Assembly (NCBI GenBank): GCA_018268895.1
Contig: JAFDVP010000001.1
Span: 558,001-622,000 of the forward strand
Direction of reading: 5' to 3'
Length of the DNA: 64,000 nucleotides
From: Acidobacteriota bacterium
Lineage (GTDB): Bacteria; Acidobacteriota; Terriglobia; Terriglobales; Acidobacteriaceae
The notes under the pieces are model-generated. The model made no database searches. It saw nothing but the letters and a program-made list of their open reading frames with translations, and was not told the origin of the DNA. This document shows, piece after piece, positions 43,428 through 53,379 of the stretch; the first letter of the stretch is position 1, and each line of letters begins with the position of its first letter. The position numbers and the translations under genes are program-made.

Positions 43428-46126
43428 CCCTTCAACTCCCGTTGTAGTTCGGCCAGCAGGTTCAGCGCCTCGCGTGGTGTCAGGCCGTCGAGGTCGATTT
43501 CGGCGATGCGATCGACGATGCGCTGCGAGAGGGGTGTGAACATTGTCATCTGGAGCGGCGCGGCTCGTTCGGGAGAAGCCTCCTTCACCTGCTGGTTTTC
43601 TGCGCGTTCGTGCAGCTTCAGCACCTCGCGCGCCCGTGCGATCACGCCAGCCGGGAGCCCCGCCAGACGGGCCACATCGATGCCGTAACTTCTGTTCGCG
43701 GGGCCGGCCTCGACGGAGTGCAGGAAGATGATTCCGTTCGCGGTCTCCTTGACGGTCACGCGAAGGTTTTTCAGGCGGCCCAGCTTTTCGGCAAGTAAGG
43801 TGAGCTCGTGGTAGTGCGTTGCGAAGAGCGTGCGCGCGCCGATGCGTTCGTGGAGGTGTTCGACGGTCGCCCATGCCAGCGAAAGACCGTCATAGGTTGC
43901 TGTGCCGCGGCCCATCTCGTCGAGCAGCACCAGCGAGCGGCTGGTCGCAGTGTTGAGGATCGCGGCGGTTTCAGTCATCTCGACCATGAACGTCGAGCGT
44001 CCGCGCGCAACGTTGTCGCTTGCGCCGATGCGTGTGTAGATGCGGTCTACCAACCCAAGGCGCATCTGCGCGGCGGGAACGAAGCAGCCGCACTGAGCCA
44101 TGACGGCCAACAGAGCGGTCTGGCGAAGGTAGGTGCTCTTGCCGCCCATGTTCGGGCCGGTGATCAGCAGGATGGAGGGGCCGGCGTCAGCATCGAGGTG
44201 GACGGAGTTCGGGACGAAGCGGCCTGTTCCGGACTCTTCGAGACGCCGCTCTACGACAGGGTGCCGCGCGTCGATGAACTCAAGCACGCCGCTCCTCTCG
44301 ACCCTGGGCCGCGTCCAGCCGTGCATGGATGCGAGGTGCGCAAAGCAACTCAGGAGGTCGATCTCGGCGATTCGCCGCGCCGCCTCGCGCATGCGACCGG
44401 CGGCGTCGAGCAGGCGACGGCGAAGTTCAGCGAAGAGCCGCCGCTCGATCTCGCCGGAGCGTTCCTGCGCGGTGAGAATTTTTGTCTCGTACTCTTTCAG
44501 CTCCGGTGTCGTGAAGCGCTCGGCGTTGACCAGCGTCTGCTTGCGCTCGTAGTCGGGTGGAACTGCCTTGGTATTCGCCTTCGTGACCTCGATGTAGTAG
44601 CCGAAGACGTTGTTGAAGCGCACCTTCAGCGATGTGATCCCGGTGCGCTCTCGCTCGCGCTCTTCGATTACGGCGAGCGCCTGGCGTCCGCTGCGACTCA
44701 ACTCGCGCAGCTCGTCGAGTTCCGCGTCAACTCCGGATCGAATCACTCCGCCGTCCGAGAGAGTGACAGGGGGCTCGTCCGCAATCGTCTGCGCGATCAT
44801 CTCGTGCAGGTCGCCGAGCGTGTCGAAGCCATCCGCAAGTGCTCCCCATCTTGCCGCCTGAAATGCCAGCGTCGCTTTCAGCAGAGCAGGCAAACAGGCG
44901 AGCGTCGCAGCGACGGCCATGACCTCGCGGGGACCGGCGGAGTCCAATGCCACGCGTCCGAGCAGACGCTCGAGGTCGAGCACGCCGTCCATGGCGCGGC
45001 GCAGACCATCGCGTCGTCGCAGGTCCGATGTTGCTTCGGCGACAGCGTCGAGCCGGGCTTCGATCTCGGTGAGATCGGCCGATGGCCTGAGAAGGGTTGC
45101 GCGCAACAAGCGCTTGCCCATGGGCGTGCCACAGGCGTCGAGCGTGTAGAAAAGTGTGGTCTGCGCGGTTTCGCCGGAGAAGAGCGGTTCGACCAGCTCC
45201 AGGTTGCGCACGCTGACGGCATCGAGTTCGAGGCAGGAGGATCGCTCGTAGAAGCGCAGCGCGTCGACATGCTCGAGGCCGCCTTGCTTGGTCGCCTGCA
45301 TATAGTGCAGCAGTCCGCCTGCGGCGATGGCCGCAGCTTCGTGACCTCCCAGCCCAAGCCCGTCGAGCGAATGCACCTTGAAGTGGTTCCGCAACAGAGG
45401 CAGCGCGTGGTTGGAGGTAAAGATCCAGTCGTCGAGAGGAGTCTTAGTGCGAATGCCGTCAAGCCAGGAGCTCTCTTCCTCTTCGTCGGCGTTCCCGTCT
45501 TTCCCGGAGAGATGAAGGGAGCGATTGGGCGCGGCAAACAGTGCTCCTGCGGAGGCGAAGAGCAGCTCCACCGGGCGCATACGTCCAAGCTCGTCGGCCA
45601 ACTGCGCCTTTGCGGCGAGGCCGGAGAACTCGGTTGTGCGGAAATCGCCCGTTGAGAGATCCAGCAGCGCCAGTCCGTATGCCGTGGCGGCTCCCGACCC
45701 TGTTACGGAGGCGCTCGCGAGGTAGTTGCTCTGCTCGGCGGCAAGCGAAGGGTCGATGGCCGTGCCGGGCGTCAGGACGCGCGTCACCTCGCGGCGCACG
45801 ACGGCCTTCGCGAGCTTGGGGTCTTCCATCTGCTCACAGATGGCCACGCGAAAGCCTTTGCGCAGAAGGCGTTGCAGGTAGGTCTCGGCGGCGTGGTACG
45901 GAACGCCGCACATGGGCACGCTGCGCGCCTTGTCGCGGGCGGTCAACGTCAGTTGCAGCTCGCGGGAGGCGACGATTGCGTCCTCGAAAAAGAGCTCGTA
46001 GAAGTCGCCCATGCGAAAGAAGAGCAGGGAGTCGGGATAGGCGTCTTTTGCCGCCCGATACTGCCGCATGGCCGGTGAGAGCGCGGCGGTGTCGGGGCTC
46101 AGGCTGGTGGTAATCTCTTGTGCCAT
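43424..46126 (-). CDS. mutS: DNA mismatch repair protein MutS
   Basis: A 900-aa MutS1. The mismatch-reading F-x-E is in MGDFYELFFEDA, the connector and lever domains follow, and the ATPase has Walker A GPNMGGKSTYLRQ and Walker B LVLLDEMGRGTATYDG, then the ABC-like THYHELT switch. It ends with a LNLLAELQRELKG tail. It recognises mismatches and starts repair with MutL. ATG at 46126 is the conserved start; the longer frame to 46216 runs into the divergent promoter. Coupled with anmK. Confidence 0.95.
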   Translation of the reverse strand: MAQEITTSLSPDTAALSPAMRQYRAAKDAYPDSLLFFRMGDFYELFFEDAIVASRELQLTLTARDKARSVPMCGVPYHAAETYLQRLLRKGFRVAICEQMEDPKLAKAVVRREVTRVLTPGTAIDPSLAAEQSNYLASASVTGSGAATAYGLALLDLSTGDFRTTEFSGLAAKAQLADELGRMRPVELLFASAGALFAAPNRSLHLSGKDGNADEEEESSWLDGIRTKTPLDDWIFTSNHALPLLRNHFKVHSLDGLGLGGHEAAAIAAGGLLHYMQATKQGGLEHVDALRFYERSSCLELDAVSVRNLELVEPLFSGETAQTTLFYTLDACGTPMGKRLLRATLLRPSADLTEIEARLDAVAEATSDLRRRDGLRRAMDGVLDLERLLGRVALDSAGPREVMAVAATLACLPALLKATLAFQAARWGALADGFDTLGDLHEMIAQTIADEPPVTLSDGGVIRSGVDAELDELRELSRSGRQALAVIEERERERTGITSLKVRFNNVFGYYIEVTKANTKAVPPDYERKQTLVNAERFTTPELKEYETKILTAQERSGEIERRLFAELRRRLLDAAGRMREAARRIAEIDLLSCFAHLASMHGWTRPRVERSGVLEFIDARHPVVERRLEESGTGRFVPNSVHLDADAGPSILLITGPNMGGKSTYLRQTALLAVMAQCGCFVPAAQMRLGLVDRIYTRIGASDNVARGRSTFMVEMTETAAILNTATSRSLVLLDEMGRGTATYDGLSLAWATVEHLHERIGARTLFATHYHELTLLAEKLGRLKNLRVTVKETANGIIFLHSVEAGPANRSYGIDVARLAGLPAGVIARAREVLKLHERAENQQVKEASPERAAPLQMTMFTPLSQRIVDRIAEIDLDGLTPREALNLLAELQRELKG

Positions 46127-46221
46127 TGCAGAACCGCAGAATACCGTACCCGAGGCCCCGAGGTCGCCGGGAACCGATATACTGAAGATTCGGCACCTTT
46201 GTGCCGGTGAACGCATCCTTC

Positions 46222-47037
46222 ATGTCGCTCCTCTGGCTTAGAGTCGCAGTTCTGCTTTACGGCGTCGCCGCCCTCGCGGTGCTGCCGGCCGCGCTCTACG
46301 ACAGGCCGCGCTGGCGGCATGTGGCTGTGCCTGCGACCGTTGCGGCGCTGCTGTTTCACTTCGTCTCGCTGGCCGAGATGCTCAATGCGGCGCATCATCG
46401 CCTTCCGGTCGATACGCATGAGACGCAGGCTCTGCTCGGCCTGCTGCTCGCAGCCGCGTTTCTTATCGTCTACTGGCGTTATCGCACGGTCTCTCTGGGC
46501 ATCTTCGTGCTTCCGATCTGCTTTCTTCTCGGCCTGATTCCGGCGTTCAAGCCTGGGCAGGAGAGTATGCCGTTTCCGCAGTTTCACACGGGCTGGATCT
46601 TCCTGCACATCACGCTCCTGCTGGCTGCCTATGCGGCGCTGCTGCTGTCGCTGCTGGCGTCGGTCCTCTACCTGATCCAGGAGCGCAATCTCAAATCCAA
46701 GCACAGCACGGTAAAGGCCGCGTGGCTTCCGCCGCTTGAGACAACCGACCAGATCGCACTGAAATCGTTACTCTTTGGGTTGCCGTGTATGACGGCGGGG
46801 CTGCTGATCGGTTCGCTGATCGCGCAGCAGACCATCGGTCCCAGCTACTTTCTCGACACCAAGGTGCTGCTCTCGTTTGCGATGTGGCTGGCCTATGTGG
46901 GGATGATCTACATACGGCGTCACTCAGGCCTGCGGGGACGCCGCGCCATCTATCTTTCGGCGTTTGTCTTTCTCGTGGTTCTGGCGGTGTGGTCGGCCAA
47001 CCAGTTTTCAGTGGTCCACAGGTTTACGACGCCATGA
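46222..47037 (+). CDS. CcsA/HemX-like cytochrome c assembly membrane protein
   Basis: A 271-aa protein with about eight transmembrane segments. The heme-handling tryptophan/histidine motifs are present: HTGWIFLHITLLLAAYAALLLS, SLLFGLPCMTAGLLIGSL, and SFAMWLAYVGMIYIRRHSGLRGRRAIYLS. CcsA/HemX proteins sit just before hemA in many bacteria and affect heme supply or cytochrome c assembly. Start ATG 46222 is chosen; GTGs at 46201 and 46207 are alternatives. Stop overlaps hemA (ATGA). Confidence 0.85.
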   Translation: MSLLWLRVAVLLYGVAALAVLPAALYDRPRWRHVAVPATVAALLFHFVSLAEMLNAAHHRLPVDTHETQALLGLLLAAAFLIVYWRYRTVSLGIFVLPICFLLGLIPAFKPGQESMPFPQFHTGWIFLHITLLLAAYAALLLSLLASVLYLIQERNLKSKHSTVKAAWLPPLETTDQIALKSLLFGLPCMTAGLLIGSLIAQQTIGPSYFLDTKVLLSFAMWLAYVGMIYIRRHSGLRGRRAIYLSAFVFLVVLAVWSANQFSVVHRFTTP

Positions 47038-48338
47038 GCCAGAACCTCAATCTTGTGCTCCTCGGCATCAATCACAATACCGCGCCAATCGAAGTTCGCG
47101 AGCGCCTTGCGATCCCTGCCGGCCGCCTGGCGGAAGCGACGCGCACTCTGGCGCATCAACCGGGGATACTTGAAGGCCTGATCCTTTCGACCTGCAATCG
47201 AGTGGAGCTGCTGACGCTGCAGGAGGACGGCCCGACGACCCATGCCGACCTGCTTCGCTTTCTGCACGAGTACTTTGCCGTTGCTCCCGCGTCCCTTGCG
47301 CCACATCTGTACGAGTACCGCGAGCGCGAGGCTGTGCGCCACCTCTTCCGCGTTGCCAGTTCGCTCGATTCGATGGTCGTGGGCGAGCCGCAGATCCTCG
47401 GCCAGGTGAAGGAGTCGTACACGGTTGCGCGCGAGGTTGGGGCCATCTCCAGTTCGCTCGATTCACTCATCCAGCGAGCGTTCACCGTGGCGAAGAAGGT
47501 GCGCTCGGAGACCCAGATCGGTTCCAGTTCCGTATCGATTGCGTCGGTCGCCGTCGATCTCGCACGAAAGATATTCGGTTCACTCGACGGCAAGACGGTG
47601 CTGCTGGTGGGAGCTGGCAAGATGTCGGAGCTGGCGGCCCGCCACCTGATGCAGCAGGGGGCGTCGAAGATCCTGGTGGCCAACCGTACTCTCGAGCGCG
47701 CAGAGAAGATCGCGGCGCTGTTTCATGGCCAGGCGATCCCCTTTGAGGCCTTGTACGATCAGGCGGCGCGAGCGGACATCGTCATCACATCGACGGGAGC
47801 GCCCCAGAATATCTTCACCCGCTCTCATGGGCAGCATTTTCTGCATAGCCGGCGCAATCGGCCCATGTTCTTCATCGACATTGCCGTTCCGCGCGATGTC
47901 GATCCCGCCATGAACGAGGTAGAGGGTTGCTTCGTCTACGACATCGATGATCTGCAGCAGGTTGCCGCGGCGAACCTCGCCGATCGCAGCCGCGAGGCGG
48001 CGGCGGCCGAGACGATCGTGACGCGCGAGGTGGAGAAGTACCAGCAGCGGATGCAGTCACTCGATGCGGCCCCAGCCATACGCAACCTGCAGGATCATGC
48101 CGAAGGGCTTCGCCAGGCTGAATTGCGCCGCAGTGCCGGCAAGCTGGCCGGGCTTACGGAGGAGCAGCAGGCGGCAGTCGACGCACTGACGCGCTCGCTA
48201 ATCAACAAATTTCTCCACGCTCCGATGACGGCGCTGCGCGAGGCCGCGCGCGATGGCGACGCGCGGACGCTCCAGGAGTTGGAGACGCTTTATACGAGCC
48301 AGCCGCGCAACAAGTCCGGTCAATCGAACAGAGAGTGA
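47034..48338 (+). CDS. hemA: Glutamyl-tRNA reductase
   Basis: A 434-aa enzyme, the first committed step of C5-pathway heme synthesis (glutamyl-tRNA to glutamate-1-semialdehyde). The N-terminal catalytic cysteine is in LSTCNRVELL; GINHNTAPIEVRE opens the domain; VGEPQILGQVKESY and the NADPH loop VLLVGAGKMSELAARHL follow; the dimerisation tail ends at about residue 420. ATG 47034 overlaps the ccsA-like stop by 4 nt. Confidence 0.95.
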   Translation: MSQNLNLVLLGINHNTAPIEVRERLAIPAGRLAEATRTLAHQPGILEGLILSTCNRVELLTLQEDGPTTHADLLRFLHEYFAVAPASLAPHLYEYREREAVRHLFRVASSLDSMVVGEPQILGQVKESYTVAREVGAISSSLDSLIQRAFTVAKKVRSETQIGSSSVSIASVAVDLARKIFGSLDGKTVLLVGAGKMSELAARHLMQQGASKILVANRTLERAEKIAALFHGQAIPFEALYDQAARADIVITSTGAPQNIFTRSHGQHFLHSRRNRPMFFIDIAVPRDVDPAMNEVEGCFVYDIDDLQQVAAANLADRSREAAAAETIVTREVEKYQQRMQSLDAAPAIRNLQDHAEGLRQAELRRSAGKLAGLTEEQQAAVDALTRSLINKFLHAPMTALREAARDGDARTLQELETLYTSQPRNKSGQSNRE

Positions 48339-48385
48339 CGAAGTGCGCGCATCTCCACATCGGTCTGGATTAAACTGAGGACGTC

Positions 48386-49339
48386 ATGACACAACCCATC
48401 CGCATCGGTTCGCGCGGCTCGCAGCTGGCGCTCTGGCAGGCCAATCACGTGCTTGATGCTTTGCGTGCCGCCGGGCACGCCGCCGAGATTGAGGTGATCC
48501 GCACTACTGGCGACCGCCTGCAGCAGCCGGGCTTCGTGATGCCGCCGAACGTGGACGGCAAAGGCATCTTTATTAAGGAGATTGAGGAGGCGCTCGCCGA
48601 CGGCCGCATCGACCTGGCGGTGCACTCGCTCAAGGACCTGCCCACACGGATCGAGCCGAGGTTTACTCTTGCCGCCATTCCCAAGCGAGCCGATGCGCGC
48701 GATGTGTGGGTCTGCGAGCCTTATTGGGCGCTCCACACGCTGCCGTTGCATGGCAGGGTCGGCACAACGAGCCCTCGGCGCAAGGCGCAGCTTCTCGCTT
48801 TGCGGCCGGACATTGAGTTCGTCGAGATCCGCGGCAATATCGATACGCGCCTGAAGAAGCTTGCCGCCGGAGCATGTGACGCGCTTGTGCTTGCGGCTGC
48901 CGGCTTGGATCGTCTGGGTCGTGCGGAGTGGGCTCACCAGCGCTTTTCGCCGGACGAGATTTGCCCGGCGCCTGGCCAGGGGGCGCTCGCCATCGAGACC
49001 CGCAGCGCCACGCACCCGATCGACGCTGCTCGTGATCGCTCGATTCGCCAGGCCGTCGCGCCGCTCGACCATCTCGAGACTCGCTTCTGCGTGGAGGCAG
49101 AGCGTATCGTACTGGATGCGCTCGGAGGAGGATGTTCGCTGCCGGTGGGAGCCCACTGTGTGCCGGAGTACGAGAGGTGGCGTATGTTTGCGCAGGTTGT
49201 TGCGCCCGACGGCGACACGATGATTCAGCTTGATACTGAGTTTCCGCTATCGACTGACGCCGAGACGCTGGGCCGTGCGGTTGCCGAAGAACTCAAATCC
49301 CGGGGAGCGCTCGAGTTGCTCTCCCCAACAGCCATCTAA
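48386..49339 (+). CDS. hemC: Hydroxymethylbilane synthase (porphobilinogen deaminase)
   Basis: A 317-aa enzyme that joins four porphobilinogen into hydroxymethylbilane. RIGSRGSQLALWQA opens it; HSLKDLPT, GTSSPRRKAQ-type TTSPRRKAQ and ICPAPGQGALAIETR are family motifs, and the dipyrromethane cofactor cysteine is in LGGGCSLPVGAH. It starts 47 nt after hemA. Confidence 0.95.
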   Translation: MTQPIRIGSRGSQLALWQANHVLDALRAAGHAAEIEVIRTTGDRLQQPGFVMPPNVDGKGIFIKEIEEALADGRIDLAVHSLKDLPTRIEPRFTLAAIPKRADARDVWVCEPYWALHTLPLHGRVGTTSPRRKAQLLALRPDIEFVEIRGNIDTRLKKLAAGACDALVLAAAGLDRLGRAEWAHQRFSPDEICPAPGQGALAIETRSATHPIDAARDRSIRQAVAPLDHLETRFCVEAERIVLDALGGGCSLPVGAHCVPEYERWRMFAQVVAPDGDTMIQLDTEFPLSTDAETLGRAVAEELKSRGALELLSPTAI

Positions 49340-49436
49340 AACCTGAACGCCTGGGCGGTTTGTCAAATCCTCCAGACGTTTACATTGTCATGCGTCAAAT
49401 AGCTATAAACTGCTTAATCGGAAGTCGTGAGGTGGA

Positions 49437-51842
49437 ATGAACGAAGGTCGCTGGGTCCTATTGATTGCGAGTGAAGTGGGTGGAACGGATTCGGTCTCGG
49501 ATCGTGCCATGGAGCGCCTGGTGGAAGCCATCCGCGAAGAAGGCTATGACGTCGTCCGGACGTCCACTCCCGAGGATGGTCTGTCGCTTGTCACCTCCGA
49601 CCCCTCGTACTCCGCGATTCTGTTGGACTGGGACCTCGAAGGGGAGAGTCAGTTCGACGAGCGCGCCGCGCTGAAGATTCTTCGCGCCGTCCGTCACCGC
49701 AACAAGAAGATTCCGATCTTTCTTATCGCCGACCGCACGCTCGTCTCTGAGCTTCCGCTCGAAGTCGTCAAGCAGGTGCATGAATACATCCACCTCTTCG
49801 GAGACACGCCTGCCTTCATCGCCAATCGTGTGGACTTTGCCGTGGAGCGCTATCACGAACAGCTTCTTCCGCCGTACTTTCGCGAATTGAAGAAGTACAC
49901 CGACCAGGGAGCATACTCGTGGGATGCGCCGGGCCACATGGGCGGCGTTGCTTATCTGAAGCATCCGGTTGGAATGGAGTTCCAGCGGTTCTTCGGGGAG
50001 AACCTGCTACGATCGGACCTTGGCATCTCGACCGCACAGCTAGGGTCGTGGCTCGATCATCTGGGGCCTCCAGGGGAGTCCGAGCGAAACGCCGCGCGCA
50101 TCTTCGGCGCCGACTGGACGTTCTATGTCCTCGGCGGTTCGTCGACCTCGAACCAGATTATCGGCCACGGTGTGATCGCGCAGGACGACATCGTTCTCGC
50201 GGACGCGAATTGTCACAAGTCCATCTGTCACTCGCTTACCGTCACTGGTGCGCGGCCGGTTTACATGAAGCCGACGCGCAACGGCTACGGCATGATCGGT
50301 CTCGTGCCCCTCAAGCGCTTCAGCCCGGAGTTTATCCGTGGACTAATCGACAAGAGTCCTCTGACTACGGGCGTTCCGAATCAGAATCCTACGTATGCCG
50401 TTGTGACCAACTCCACGTATGACGGACTCTGTTATGACGTCAATCGCGTGGTTGAAGAGCTGTCGAAGTCGGTTCCGCGTGTTCATTTCGACGAGGCGTG
50501 GTACGCCTACGCCAAGTTCCACAAGATCTATCGCGGCCGCTTCGCCATGGATGTTCCGGACGATATGCCGGAGCGTCCGACGATCTTCTCCGTGCAGTCG
50601 ACGCACAAGATGCTGGCGGCGTTCTCCATGGGATCGATGGTACATATCAAGCTCAGCCCGCGCGCACCCCTGGAGTTCGACCAGTTCAATGAATCGTTCA
50701 TGATGCACGGGACGACGTCGCCGTTCTATCCGCTGATCGCTTCGCTCGACGTCGCCGCTGCGATGATGGACGAGCCTGCCGGCCCGACACTGATGTACGA
50801 GACGATCCAGGATGCCATCAGCTTCCGCAAGGCGATGTCTTCGGTGGCCCACCGTCTTCGCCTGGCCGAGAATGGGGAAGGCTGGTTCTTCCGCCTCTTT
50901 CAGCCCGACCAGGTCAGCGATCCCTCGACCGGAGAGAAGTATGTCTTCGAAGAGACGCCGGACGAGATTCTCGGCTCGGAGCCCGCCTGCTGGACGCTCA
51001 AACCGGGCGAAGACTGGCACGGCTTCCAGGACGAGGACATCGCCGACGGCTATGCAATGCTCGACCCCACCAAGGTCACGATTCTTATGCCCGGAGTCAA
51101 TGCACAGGGCAACGTCAGCGACTGGGGAATACCGGCGGCCATCCTGACGGAGTTCCTCGACTCCCGCCGCGTGGAGATTGCGCGCACAGGCGACTATACC
51201 GTGCTCGTTCTCTTCTCCGTTGGAACTTCAAAGGGGAAGTGGGGTTCATTGCTCGAGAACCTGTTCGAGTTCAAGCGGCTCTATGACAGTGAGGCCCCGC
51301 TGGAAGAGGCGTTGCCTGAGCTGGTGGCGAAGTATCCCGCACGTTACCGGAACGCTACGCTTAAGGAACTCTCCGACGAGATGCACGCGGCGATGATCGA
51401 GCTGAACCTGCCCACGCTTGTGGGCGATGCGTGCGATGAAGACTTCGACCCTGTGTTGACGCCAGCTCAGACCTACCAGAAGCTGCTTCGCAGCGAGACG
51501 GAGAAGATTCGCTTCACCCAGATGCCCGGACGTATCGGCGCCGTGATGCTCGTGCCTTATCCCCCCGGCATACCCATGTGCATGCCGGGCGAACGGCTTG
51601 GTGGGCCGGAGAGTCCAGTCATCCGTCTCATTCTTGCGACGGAGGCATTCGGCAAGCGTTTCCCGGGCTTCGAGCGCGAGGTGCACGGCATCGAGGTCGA
51701 CGGAGAAGGGAACTACTGGATGCGAGCGGTGGTAGAGACACCCGGCCAACACGTTACAGGCAATGGCAAATCGCATCCTCCCAGTGCAGCTCCTCCCGTG
51801 AAGAAGACGCGAAGGAGCCAGCCGCGTCGCACACAGGAGTAG
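49437..51842 (+). CDS. Orn/Lys/Arg decarboxylase, class I with N-terminal wing domain
   Basis: An 801-aa PLP enzyme of the Orn/Lys/Arg decarboxylase family (acid-stress type architecture). A receiver-like wing domain (about 1-125), linker, PLP-binding large domain with GHMGG, VLGGSSTSNQ, DANCHKSICHS, HFDEAWYAY, and the Schiff-base lysine in SVQSTHKML, then the C-terminal domain. Substrate among Arg, Lys, Orn cannot be fixed; arginine is my best guess. It lies between hemC and hemD, with gaps of about 98 and 11 nt, an unusual place. The C-terminal about 30 aa are Pro/Lys/Arg-rich. Confidence 0.85.
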   Translation: MNEGRWVLLIASEVGGTDSVSDRAMERLVEAIREEGYDVVRTSTPEDGLSLVTSDPSYSAILLDWDLEGESQFDERAALKILRAVRHRNKKIPIFLIADRTLVSELPLEVVKQVHEYIHLFGDTPAFIANRVDFAVERYHEQLLPPYFRELKKYTDQGAYSWDAPGHMGGVAYLKHPVGMEFQRFFGENLLRSDLGISTAQLGSWLDHLGPPGESERNAARIFGADWTFYVLGGSSTSNQIIGHGVIAQDDIVLADANCHKSICHSLTVTGARPVYMKPTRNGYGMIGLVPLKRFSPEFIRGLIDKSPLTTGVPNQNPTYAVVTNSTYDGLCYDVNRVVEELSKSVPRVHFDEAWYAYAKFHKIYRGRFAMDVPDDMPERPTIFSVQSTHKMLAAFSMGSMVHIKLSPRAPLEFDQFNESFMMHGTTSPFYPLIASLDVAAAMMDEPAGPTLMYETIQDAISFRKAMSSVAHRLRLAENGEGWFFRLFQPDQVSDPSTGEKYVFEETPDEILGSEPACWTLKPGEDWHGFQDEDIADGYAMLDPTKVTILMPGVNAQGNVSDWGIPAAILTEFLDSRRVEIARTGDYTVLVLFSVGTSKGKWGSLLENLFEFKRLYDSEAPLEEALPELVAKYPARYRNATLKELSDEMHAAMIELNLPTLVGDACDEDFDPVLTPAQTYQKLLRSETEKIRFTQMPGRIGAVMLVPYPPGIPMCMPGERLGGPESPVIRLILATEAFGKRFPGFEREVHGIEVDGEGNYWMRAVVETPGQHVTGNGKSHPPSAAPPVKKTRRSQPRRTQE

Positions 51843-51853
51843 CCGAACATACA

Positions 51854-52645
51854 ATGTCGGAGATGCTCTCTCTTGCCGGCAAGCGCATTCTGATTACTCG
51901 AACGAGGCAACAGGCGTCGGGCCTTGCTGCGCAACTTGAGGCCATTGGAGCGCACCCTATTGTGATTCCCACGATTGAGATCGCTCCGCCACAGAGCTAC
52001 GCTGTGCTCGACGATGCCATCCAGCGGCTCGACACCTTCGATTGGCTTCTTTTTACCAGTGCCAACGCCGTCGAAGTATTTGCGCGGCGAAGTGAGCTGG
52101 CCGATTTGACGCTGGCCTCGCCACGTAAGCCGATAGTGGCAGTAATCGGCCCTGCAACAGCCAGAGCGGTGGAGAAGATTGGCCTGGCCGTTGCAATAAT
52201 TCCCCCGCGTTTTGTCGCGGAATCCCTGGCGGAAGCACTCAGCCAGCAAGTTGCTGGGTGCCGCGTTCTTCTTGTCCGTGCAGAGGAGGCCCGCGACATT
52301 CTTCCTGAAGCCCTCACACATGCTGGAGCGACAGTGACCATCGCACCGGCCTATCGCAACCTGATTCCGGATAGCTCGATCGGCGAACTTCAGGTATTGT
52401 TTGCGGATTCCTCGGTCTATCCGGACGCAATCACCTTTACCAGCGCATCAACCGCACGGAACCTCGCGGCACTCCTTCAGCACGCGAGCGTTTCTCTGCC
52501 TGCGAATATCGTGCTCGCTTCCATTGGCCCCATTACCTCTGAAGCCATGCGCGAAGCAGGTTACATGCCTGCGGTTGAAGCGAACGAGTCAACGATCCCA
52601 GCCCTGATTCAAGCGCTGAGCGATCACTTTGACCGAAAGACGTAA
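51854..52645 (+). CDS. hemD: Uroporphyrinogen-III synthase
   Basis: A 263-aa HemD: LAGKRILITRTRQQASGL start, VIPTIEIAPP, WLLFTSANAVEVF, AVIGPATARAVE, VLLVRAEEARDILPEAL, and FTSASTARNLAALL. It closes and inverts ring D of hydroxymethylbilane to uroporphyrinogen III. Starts 11 nt after the decarboxylase and converges with nth. Confidence 0.9.
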   Translation: MSEMLSLAGKRILITRTRQQASGLAAQLEAIGAHPIVIPTIEIAPPQSYAVLDDAIQRLDTFDWLLFTSANAVEVFARRSELADLTLASPRKPIVAVIGPATARAVEKIGLAVAIIPPRFVAESLAEALSQQVAGCRVLLVRAEEARDILPEALTHAGATVTIAPAYRNLIPDSSIGELQVLFADSSVYPDAITFTSASTARNLAALLQHASVSLPANIVLASIGPITSEAMREAGYMPAVEANESTIPALIQALSDHFDRKT

Positions 52646-52660
52646 AGGATCGATTCCAGC

Positions 52661-53359
52661 TCACGAAGCTGAACTCCAGGTCTTATCCTTCGAATGGCAC
52701 AGTTTCTCCAACGTGCAATCGATACAGCGGGGCTTTCGCGCCACGCACACCTGCCGGCCATGATGAATCAACTCGTGTGAGAAATTGATCCACTTGTTTT
52801 GCGGGATGATCTTCATAAGATCGCGCTCAATCTTTTCCGGGGTTGTCTGTTTCGTCAATTCGAGCCTGCGCGATATCCGCATGACGTGCGTGTCGACGAC
52901 AACACCTGCAGCGATCCCGTACCACGATCCCAGGACGACATTCGCAGTCTTGCGGGCAACACCGGGGAGCTGAAGGATCTCTTCCATCGTCTGCGGAATC
53001 TTTCCTCCGAACTCTTCGGTTACGATGCGCGAGGCACCCTGGATTGACTTCGCTTTATTGCGAAAGAACCCTGTCGTGCGGATCAACTCCTCGATCTCAG
53101 GCAGAGATGCCGCGGCCATTGCCTTCGGTGTAGGAAAAGCCTTGAACAGCGCAGGGGTCACCAGGTTCACGCGCACATCGGTGCATTGCGCGGAGAGGAT
53201 CGTCGCAACGGTAAGCTCCCAGGCATTGCGGTGATTCAGGGCGCAGACGACCCCCGGGTACGTCTGCGCGAGTATGTCCAGGATGGCGGCGATACGCGCA
53301 GGAGCAAGCGGGTTTGTCTTCTTGTTTACGGACTTTTTGCCGGCGGCTTTCAGTGCCAT
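52661..53359 (-). CDS. nth: Endonuclease III
   Basis: A 232-aa bifunctional DNA glycosylase/AP lyase for oxidised pyrimidines. Helix-hairpin-helix LPGVARKTANVVLG carries the catalytic Lys; the Asp is in VVDTHVMRI; the [4Fe-4S] ligands are the C-x6-C-x2-C-x5-C set near the end (CVARKPRC...CTLEKLC). ATG 53359 begins MALKAAGKK; a longer frame exists into the chdC region. It reads in the same direction as chdC upstream. Confidence 0.93.
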   Translation of the reverse strand: MALKAAGKKSVNKKTNPLAPARIAAILDILAQTYPGVVCALNHRNAWELTVATILSAQCTDVRVNLVTPALFKAFPTPKAMAAASLPEIEELIRTTGFFRNKAKSIQGASRIVTEEFGGKIPQTMEEILQLPGVARKTANVVLGSWYGIAAGVVVDTHVMRISRRLELTKQTTPEKIERDLMKIIPQNKWINFSHELIHHGRQVCVARKPRCIDCTLEKLCHSKDKTWSSAS

Positions 53360-53379
53360 ATCGTGGTCGATCTCTTCGG

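Noticed and set aside
43808..45655. 615-aa open frame antisense to mutS
   Set aside because: It is the mirror of the high-GC mutS coding strand, has biased composition and no domain, and mutS is certain.
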